Source: an uncultured Acetatifactor sp.
GTDB lineage: Bacteria > Bacillota > Clostridia > Lachnospirales > Lachnospiraceae
NCBI GenBank assembly: GCA_910587755.1
Contig: CAJUNZ010000061.1
Span: forward strand, 1-17,673
Direction: 5' to 3'
DNA: 17,673 bases
The stretch's first letter is position 1. Each line of letters begins with the position of its first letter. Under the pieces are notes generated by a model. It made no database searches, was not told the origin of the DNA, and saw nothing but the letters and a program-made list of their open reading frames with translations. The position numbers were made by a program, and so were the translations under genes. Shown piece by piece: positions 15,177 to 17,673 of this stretch.

Positions 15177-17108
15177 ATGTATTTTCGAGTGGATAAGAAA
15201 ATTGCAAATGTACAAGACGGAATTTACACTGGGGTTGTTGTGGCATATGGACTCAATAATCAGAATTCTTGTACACATACAACAACTCTGTTGAAGTCTG
15301 TTGTAGAGGAAACTGCTGGAAAAATTGAGGGGCAGAACATAAAAAGCTTTGAAGCCTTAAATATTTATAGAGACGCCATGAAATCTTTGGGTGTTAATTC
15401 ATCAAAGTTTCCGTGCTCAATAGAAGCAATTCTCACTCGTATTTCGAAGAAGAGCGAGTTCCCCTCTATCAGCCCGGTTGTAGATTTAGGAAACTATATT
15501 TCTGTAAAGTATAATGTTCCGGTGGGAGTTCACGATATTGATTCTTTTGATGAGGATTTATCTGTAAGGCTTGCAACTTTAGATGATTGCAAAGAAGAGA
15601 GCAATCAATATGATAGTGACAAAATTGTTGAAGGCGAGCCTGTTTATGCTGTTGGGCGATCTGTAAGAACCAGAAGATGGTTATGGAGACAAATGCCCGC
15701 TGGACGTGTTACGGAAACTTCTACAAATTTCATTTTCCCTATTGATGGTTTTGTTGGCAACAAGGAAATTATTGATGCTGCATGTGATGAACTGGTGGCA
15801 TTGATTCGTAAAATTTTTCATGTTGAAGCAGAAAGCGGTAGGATTACTTCAGAAGAATTAGAATTCAGATTTGGTTCGATGACTGATGAAGAAAAGGCTG
15901 TTGAAGACCAGATAGCCATTATGCTAAAAGGTGTTGCTCAATATACGACTGTTTCACAGATACGCAAAAAAGTGTCTGATGCATTAAAGGATAATAGGCC
16001 TTTGAGAATTAAGTTGGGATTAGACCCTTCTGCACCGGATATTCACTTGGGACATTCGGTTGTTCTTCGTAAGATTCGTCAATTGCAGGACTTAGGTCAT
16101 GTCGCTGTTATCATTATTGGAGATTTCACCGGCATGATTGGTGATCCGACGGGAAAATCTGCAACCCGTAAGCAATTGACGCGCGAACAGGTTGAAGAGA
16201 ATGCAGACACTTACATGGAACAGATTTTCAAGATTATTGATCGAGACAAAACCGAGGTATATTATAACAGTGAATGGCTCAGCAAAATGTCGTTTGCCGA
16301 TGTTATTGAGCTTGCTTCAAAATGTACCGTTGCTCGTATGCTGGAGCGTGATGACTTTAACAATAGATATACAACTCATCAACCGTTATCTGTTCATGAA
16401 TTTTTCTACCCTCTCATGCAGGCTTATGATTCCGTAGCAATCAAAGCTGATATTGAATTGGGAGGCACTGATCAGACGTTTAATATCCTCATGGGACGTA
16501 ACATCCAGCGTGACTACGGACAGGAGCCTCAGCTGACATTGTTTATGCCTTTGCTGGAAGGTATTGACGGTAAAGATAAGATGAGTAAGAGCTTAGGAAA
16601 TTACATTGGAATTAGCGAGGCTCCTGCTGTAATCTTTGAGAAGGTTATGAAGATTCCAGATGCTATGATCATCAAGTATTTCAATCTTTGTACAGATTTG
16701 CATCCTGCCAAAGTGGCTGAACTGCAAAGAAAACTGGAAGCTGATGCAAATCCTCGAGATATTAAGATGATTTTGGCTCGTGAAATTACCACGCTCTATG
16801 CGGGTGCTGAAGCTGCAGCTGAGGCAGAGATGCGTTTCAAATCTGTTTTCCAGCAAAATCAGATTCCTGATGATGCACCGATTGTAATTGTTGACTCCTG
16901 TGAAGGGGTTTCTGATGGAAACCAGTTGACTGCAGCTTTGGTTCGTGATGGATATTATGAATCGAAATCTCAAATCAGACGACTTTTCCAACAGGGTGGA
17001 GCCACATGGGATAATGAGCGAGTAACAGATATTAATTCTCTGGTTATTACGAACGAAGAGCATATCCTTAAGCTGGGCAAGAGTAACTTTTTTAGAGTAC
17101 ATCTTTAA
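15177..17108 (+). CDS. tyrS: Tyrosyl-tRNA synthetase (TyrZ type) with N-terminal B3/B4 editing-like domain fusion
   Basis: The enzyme charges tRNA-Tyr with tyrosine in the cytoplasm. Residues 235-643 (409 aa) form a complete TyrZ-type class I synthetase: HLGH at 290-293 (HIGH box), GGTDQTFNILMGR, KMSKS at 468-472, and a C-terminal S4-like RNA-binding region from about residue 575. Residues 1-220 are a full B3/B4 domain like the PheRS beta-chain editing domain and its free-standing COG3382 relatives. Its signature SPVVDLGNYISVKYNVPVG lies at 99-117, RRWLWRQ at 166-172 and TNFIFPIDG at 183-191. In PheRS this domain hydrolyses Tyr-tRNA-Phe. TyrRS normally lacks any such domain, so this fusion is unusual; its substrate is unknown. 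ATG 15177 has AAGGAGA 7 nt upstream; no ribosome binding site precedes the internal ATG at 15879. Transcription is T-box controlled. Confidence 0.95.
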   Translation: MYFRVDKKIANVQDGIYTGVVVAYGLNNQNSCTHTTTLLKSVVEETAGKIEGQNIKSFEALNIYRDAMKSLGVNSSKFPCSIEAILTRISKKSEFPSISPVVDLGNYISVKYNVPVGVHDIDSFDEDLSVRLATLDDCKEESNQYDSDKIVEGEPVYAVGRSVRTRRWLWRQMPAGRVTETSTNFIFPIDGFVGNKEIIDAACDELVALIRKIFHVEAESGRITSEELEFRFGSMTDEEKAVEDQIAIMLKGVAQYTTVSQIRKKVSDALKDNRPLRIKLGLDPSAPDIHLGHSVVLRKIRQLQDLGHVAVIIIGDFTGMIGDPTGKSATRKQLTREQVEENADTYMEQIFKIIDRDKTEVYYNSEWLSKMSFADVIELASKCTVARMLERDDFNNRYTTHQPLSVHEFFYPLMQAYDSVAIKADIELGGTDQTFNILMGRNIQRDYGQEPQLTLFMPLLEGIDGKDKMSKSLGNYIGISEAPAVIFEKVMKIPDAMIIKYFNLCTDLHPAKVAELQRKLEADANPRDIKMILAREITTLYAGAEAAAEAEMRFKSVFQQNQIPDDAPIVIVDSCEGVSDGNQLTAALVRDGYYESKSQIRRLFQQGGATWDNERVTDINSLVITNEEHILKLGKSNFFRVHL

Positions 17109-17135
17109 AAGAACAATTGCATAGTGTAAAGAAAG

Positions 17136-17206
17136 CACCGCACAATGCCTAATTTGGTAGTCTTTGGAATGATTGTTCTATTGTGCGGTGTTTTTTGTTT
17201 TTGTTC
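17136..17206 (+). terminator. Intrinsic terminator after tyrS
   Basis: CACCGCACAAT (17136-17146) pairs perfectly with ATTGTGCGGTG (17180-17190), followed by TTTTTTG and more T residues. The 33-nt loop is unusually long. Its 3' end, ATTGTTCT (17172-17179), is complementary to AGAACAAT (17110-17117) just upstream of the stem, so a pseudoknot-like or alternative fold is possible. Confidence 0.85.
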
Positions 17207-17226
17207 ATAAAAGAGAGGATATAAAG

Positions 17227-17289
17227 ATAGACTATTACGAAAATATAGCAAATCGGTGCAATTACAATTGTTGTTTTTGTGGCTTTTGA
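17227..17289 (+). pseudogene. Remnant resembling a radical SAM N-terminus, start ATG lost
   Basis: A 20-codon frame reads IDYYENIANRCNYNCCFCGF, then TGA. Cysteines at positions 11, 15 and 18 form the C-x3-C-x2-C pattern of radical SAM enzymes in a typical NRCNYNC context. A plausible Shine-Dalgarno sequence (GAGAGGA, 17213-17219) lies 7 nt before the first codon, but that codon is ATA rather than ATG. The frame stops immediately after the cluster motif. I read this as the stump of a decayed gene; chance is possible given the short length. Confidence 0.35.
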
Positions 17290-17317
17290 GATCAAACCAC
17301 TACATACCAATCAACAT

Positions 17318-17673
17318 TTAGCTTTTATCTACGCCAAGAGCCTTATATAAGGGATTCAATTGGTCTTTTACTGCATTTGCTATTTTTTCAATATCCAAAC
17401 GTCCTATCATTCCATTACTCTTTATTCCCTTATAATAAACTTTATTGACTTGCTTGTACAAACGCTGAAGTTTATCATACCCATTCTTTCCAGATACTTT
17501 TGTGTTCTTATTCAACCTCAAAAATGCTAAAATTCCTTCTATATCACATAAAAACCAATCTTTTAAAGCCTCCTACACCTCTGACATTTCTATATTCAAT
17601 ATTAGTATCAAATTTATCTGCAGAGCGTAGTTTTCTAACATTTGCAACCACTTGCTTATAAAATTCAACCTCT
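17318..17673 (-). pseudogene. Unrecognised protein gene, frame-disrupted and cut by the window edge
   Basis: Two minus-strand frames join into one protein-like sequence. The upstream part enters at the window edge (17673), reads VEFYKQVVANVRKLRSADKF and later EYRNVRGVGG, and stops at 17544-17546. The downstream part is open from about 17572 to TAA at 17318-17320, contains LKDWFLCDIEGILAFLRLNK and ends NPLYKALGVDKS. Passing from one to the other needs a +1 (or -2) shift within 17544-17575, so the gene is probably broken by a small indel. A TTG at 17521 could open the second part but has no clear ribosome binding site. I do not recognise the family. The sequence is AT-rich, Lys-rich and lacks membrane segments in the visible part. 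Confidence 0.5.

Noticed and set aside
17544..17575. Programmed -1 frameshifting at TTTAAAA in the right-edge gene
   Set aside because: The two frames are related by +1 (or -2), not -1, and the heptamer is out of phase with the upstream frame, so a plain indel is simpler.

Overview
The window looks like chromosome of a Gram-positive gut Firmicute, probably a Lachnospiraceae (Clostridium cluster XIVa-like) bacterium. The grounds are the type-2 GalT, the DUF4080-type radical SAM protein, the LCP/CapA wall genes, strong AGGAGG ribosome binding sites and a T-box leader. This is inference from gene content, not a database match. By eye the window has three compositional zones: an AT-rich left edge (1-990) with a decayed transposase, a GC-rich block of plus-strand genes (994-13481), and an AT-rich right part (13560-17673).

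The GC-rich block is a tight run of co-directional genes. An LCP wall-polymer ligase with a very long repeat-filled N-terminal tail is followed by a CapA-family lipoprotein, an aldo/keto reductase with a C-terminal Fe-S module, galactokinase and galactose-1-phosphate uridylyltransferase (the Leloir core without galE). Then come a calcineurin-like phosphoesterase, a B12-binding radical SAM protein, and an OmpR-type response regulator overlapping its histidine kinase by 4 nt. Two hairpins, the second a good intrinsic terminator, close the block.

The right part begins with a minus-strand marR / pyridoxamine-phosphate-oxidase-like pair. Its consensus promoter runs into a six-unit, 15-bp tandem array. 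Next is a plus-strand tyrosine cassette: a perfect TTGACA-N17-TATAAT promoter, a tRNA-Tyr(GTA) gene, a T-box leader with a UAC specifier and terminator/antiterminator, and one long ORF.

That ORF is the most striking object here. It fuses an N-terminal solo B3/B4 domain (related to the editing domain of the PheRS beta chain, COG3382-like) to a complete TyrZ-type tyrosyl-tRNA synthetase. Promoter, tRNA, tRNA-sensing riboswitch, synthetase and putative editing domain together form a self-contained tyrosylation unit, and no terminator or strong promoter is visible between the tRNA and the T-box. Past the tyrS terminator lie remnants only: a 20-codon piece resembling a radical SAM N-terminus that lacks an ATG, and a frame-disrupted minus-strand gene running off the right edge.
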